Assembly (NCBI GenBank): GCA_021811235.1
Contig: JAJZPG010000006.1
Span: 1-64,000, forward strand
DNA length: 64,000 nucleotides
Reading direction: 5' to 3'
Source of the DNA: Pseudomonadota bacterium
GTDB taxonomy: Bacteria; Pseudomonadota; Gammaproteobacteria; Burkholderiales; Thiobacillaceae
Shown one piece after another: positions 62,325-64,000 of the stretch (the stretch's first letter is position 1; the number at the start of each line of letters is the position of its first letter). The notes beneath the pieces were generated by a model, which was not told where the DNA came from, did not search any database, and saw only the letters and a program-made list of their open reading frames with translations. The position numbers and the translations under genes were made by a program.

Positions 62325-62888
62325 ATGAATTCGCTCGACGCCCACGCCTGGCTGGCCGACCACGGCGACTACCTGTTCCGGGTGGCGCGCCGCCAGCTGC
62401 ATTCCGACGAACTGGCCGAGGATGCGGTACAGGAAACCCTGCTCGCCGCGCTGGCGGCGCAATCGCGCTACGCCGGCGACGCCAGCCTGCGCACCTGGCT
62501 CACCGCCATCCTCAAGCACAAGATCGTCGACCTGATCCGCCGCCAGGTGCGCGAAACCGGCCTGCCGCGCGACGAGGACGACGCCGAGGCGGTCGACCTC
62601 CTGTTCCAGCAGGATGGCCACTGGGCCGAACCGCTGAAACCCTGGGGCAATCCGCAAGCCGAGGCCGAACTGGGCCAGCTGCGGCGCGTGCTGGACGAAT
62701 GCGCCGACCGCCTGAAGCCGGTGATGGCGCAGGTGTTCAGCCTGCGCGAAGTCGCCGGCATGGAAACCGAAGAAATCTGTAAGGAACTCGGCATCACCCC
62801 GACCAACTGCTGGGTACTGCTGCATCGCGCCCGGCTGTTCATGCGGGAATGCCTGACGCTGAACGGGTTTGGAGGCACCTCGGCATGA
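62325..62888 (+). CDS. ECF-type sigma factor of the bufferin-like locus
   Basis: The protein has 187 residues with region 2 (HAWLADHGDYLFRVARRQL, then DAVQETLLAAL) and region 4 (VFSLREVAGMETEEICKELG) of ECF sigma-70 factors. It is ATGA-coupled to a zinc-finger anti-sigma-like gene and sits upstream of an EGKCG peptide and a DUF692 enzyme. It probably turns on that locus in response to metal (copper) or envelope stress. The stimulus is inferred. Confidence 0.88.
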   Translation: MNSLDAHAWLADHGDYLFRVARRQLHSDELAEDAVQETLLAALAAQSRYAGDASLRTWLTAILKHKIVDLIRRQVRETGLPRDEDDAEAVDLLFQQDGHWAEPLKPWGNPQAEAELGQLRRVLDECADRLKPVMAQVFSLREVAGMETEEICKELGITPTNCWVLLHRARLFMRECLTLNGFGGTSA

Positions 62889-63142
62889 AATGGCGGGTGA
62901 ACTGCAGGGAAGCCACGGAACTCTTCTCGCGCACCCAGGACGAAAGGCTGCACCTGGCCGACCGGGTCGCGATGCGCATGCATCTGGCCATCTGCCGGAA
63001 TTGCACCCGCTTCGCCCGGCAGCTGCAGGACATGCGCCGCCTGCTCCGTAGCGGCGGCGCGCTGGAGGATGAGACTGCCGGCCTGTCCGCCGATGCGCGC
63101 CAGCGCATCGAAACCGAATTGCATCAAAAGCTCAAGCCCTGA
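62885..63142 (+). CDS. Zinc-finger anti-sigma-factor-like protein
   Basis: The protein has 85 residues from the ATG at 62885 (ATGA overlap with the sigma gene). The zinc-binding-type motif is HLAICRNC, with an earlier Cys in VNCREATELFS. It has no membrane segment, so it would be a soluble anti-sigma factor. It lies directly after the sigma gene, the usual layout for an antagonist pair. Function is inferred from position and motif. Confidence 0.83.
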   Translation: MKWRVNCREATELFSRTQDERLHLADRVAMRMHLAICRNCTRFARQLQDMRRLLRSGGALEDETAGLSADARQRIETELHQKLKP

Positions 63143-63212
63143 GCTTTTTGCAAGAAACCGGGTTGCACCGGTGATTTTTGATCGTCGTCATAACTTGTTA
63201 GGAGAGAACACC

Positions 63213-63527
63213 ATGTCCAAGAAATCCCTGATCGCTGCCGCCGCCGGTTCCGCCTTCGTTGCCGGTCTCGCCGCCGCTCCCCTCGCCTCCGCTGCCGAGA
63301 ATCCCTTCGCGCTGTCGAGCCTGTCCTCCGGCTACCAGGTCGCGGACCATCACATGGAAAAGGAGAAGGCCAAGGAAGGCAAGTGCGGCGGCGCGAAGGA
63401 AGCCGAGATGAAGGCCAAGGAAGGCAAGTGCGGCAACACCGCCAAGATGAAGGACGGCAAATGCGGCGAAGGCAAGTGCGGCGCCACCAAGAAGCCGGCG
63501 GACGCCAAGCCGGGCACCCCGCAATAA
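63213..63527 (+). CDS. Bufferin-like EGKCG-repeat peptide precursor
   Basis: The protein has 104 residues; GGAGAG precedes the ATG at 63213. A signal peptide (SLIAAAAGSAFVAGLAAAPL, ending ASA) is followed by a Lys/Gly-rich mature part with four KCG motifs: EGKCG three times and DGKCG once. Such peptides, beside DUF692 enzymes, are RiPP precursors whose Cys can be turned into thiooxazole or related rings and bind copper (bufferins; EGKCG peptides such as HvfA of Haemophilus). It probably sequesters metal in the periplasm. No other Cys occurs in the mature region. Confidence 0.88.
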   Translation: MSKKSLIAAAAGSAFVAGLAAAPLASAAENPFALSSLSSGYQVADHHMEKEKAKEGKCGGAKEAEMKAKEGKCGNTAKMKDGKCGEGKCGATKKPADAKPGTPQ

Positions 63528-63539
63528 GCGGGGTGCCCG
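63511..63539 (+). promoter_or_regulatory. Perfect 12-bp hairpin linking the peptide and MNIO genes
   Basis: CGGGCACCCCGC and GCGGGGTGCCCG pair completely around the 5-base loop AATAA. The peptide's TAA stop is in the loop and the MNIO ATG begins at the base after the stem. No T tract follows, so it is not a classic terminator. It could cap peptide mRNA, reduce enzyme output, and be opened by ribosomes ending the peptide, giving coupled low-level translation. Confidence 0.75.
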
Positions 63540-64000
63540 ATGCCCCGGCGCCTCTCCGGCGCGGGGCTCGGGTTTCGGCGCGAGCTCATTCCCGCGCTGA
63601 AATCCCGGGTCCCCGACGCCATCGACTTCTTTGAACTCGCTCCGGAGAACTGGATCGACATGGGCGGCGCCTACGGCCGCGACCTGCGCGCCTTCACCGA
63701 ACGCCATGCCTTCGTCTGCCACGGCCTGTCGCTGTCGCTCGGCGGTCCGTCGCCGCTCGACGAGATGCTGCTGGCGAAGATCCGGCAGTTCATGGACGCC
63801 CACGGCATCGCGCTCTATACCGAACACCTGTCGTACTGCTCGGACGACGGACACCTGTACGACCTGCTGCCCATTCCCTTCACCGAAGCGGCCGTCAAAT
63901 ACGTCGCCGCGCGCATCCGCCGCGCGCAGGACATCCTGGAACGCCGCATCGCGATCGAAAACGCCTCGTTCTACGTCGCCGCACCGATCGCCGAGATGGA
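63540..64000 (+). CDS. DUF692 (MNIO) RiPP-modifying enzyme, 5' part
   Basis: The frame runs open from the ATG at 63540 past the window end, giving 153 residues. Family stretches are clear: [31 protein letters not shown] and AIENASFYV, which carry His, Glu and Asn ligands of the multinuclear iron site. MNIO enzymes oxidise Cys in RiPP precursors; the substrate here should be the EGKCG peptide just upstream. A DUF2063 partner is expected next, beyond the window. There is no spaced ribosome binding site; translation likely depends on the hairpin. Confidence 0.88.
   Translation, partial: MPRRLSGAGLGFRRELIPALKSRVPDAIDFFELAPENWIDMGGAYGRDLRAFTERHAFVCHGLSLSLGGPSPLDEMLLAKIRQFMDAHGIALYTEHLSYCSDDGHLYDLLPIPFTEAAVKYVAARIRRAQDILERRIAIENASFYVAAPIAEM

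Overview
The window is gene-dense, GC-rich bacterial chromosome, most likely from a chemolithoautotrophic sulfur-oxidising betaproteobacterium close to Thiobacillus. This is an inference from gene content: form II RuBisCO with CbbQ/CbbO, an alpha-carboxysome operon, DAB-type inorganic-carbon uptake, a DsrC-like sulfur-relay protein, TauE and XanB2-like chorismatase. No tRNA, rRNA, CRISPR array or intact mobile element was recognised, and no stretch over 300 bases lacks a gene.

Region 1 (1-23 kb) is a carbon-fixation island. On the minus strand, cbbM-cbbQ-cbbO runs away from a divergent cbbR (4806-5717). A SulP transporter follows. Next comes a minus-strand carboxysome operon, csoS2-csoSCA-csoS4A-csoS4B-csoS1-csoS1-csoS1B-bfr-acRAF-mcdA-(mcdB), divergent from a second cbbR (14920-15870). 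Beyond it lies a dabB-membrane protein-dabA-PII operon. The form I RuBisCO genes that normally head a cso operon are absent, and the RuBisCO-binding N-terminus of CsoS2 is short. Matching inverted repeats sit about 56 bp from similar -10 boxes at cbbM and csoS2 and are candidate CbbR sites. A chrA remnant, a rhodanese and a DsrC-like gene close the region.

Region 2 (23-32.5 kb) is housekeeping: purE-purK, DUF192, two DUF3108 proteins, purN-purM, and a permease whose reading frame runs without a stop into purC.

Region 3 (32.6-39.4 kb) holds an apparently complete DSF-type cell-cell signalling set: RpfG-like HD-GYP regulator, RpfC-like hybrid kinase and convergent RpfF-like synthase. Next are TauE/SafE, EVE-domain and PAP2 genes.

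Region 4 (39.4-61.2 kb) is a large aryl-polyene/xanthomonadin-type cluster. A plus-strand operon, tightly coupled by ATGA overlaps, encodes two acyl carrier proteins, two ketosynthases, a chain-length-factor-like protein, an acyl-activating enzyme, two dehydratases, a ketoreductase, an acyltransferase, a LolA-like carrier, an MMPL exporter and accessory enzymes. A facing minus-strand operon encodes a flavin-dependent halogenase, a XanB2-like chorismatase, a MipA/OmpV protein, a second acyltransferase, a glycosyltransferase, a methyltransferase and a cation/proton antiporter. A B12-type radical SAM gene lies upstream.

Region 5 (61.3-64 kb) has argB and then an ECF sigma/anti-sigma pair, a small secreted EGKCG-repeat peptide, and the start of a DUF692 (MNIO) enzyme. 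This matches the layout of bufferin-type metal-binding RiPP loci. A perfect 12-bp hairpin holds the peptide's stop codon in its loop and abuts the MNIO start codon.
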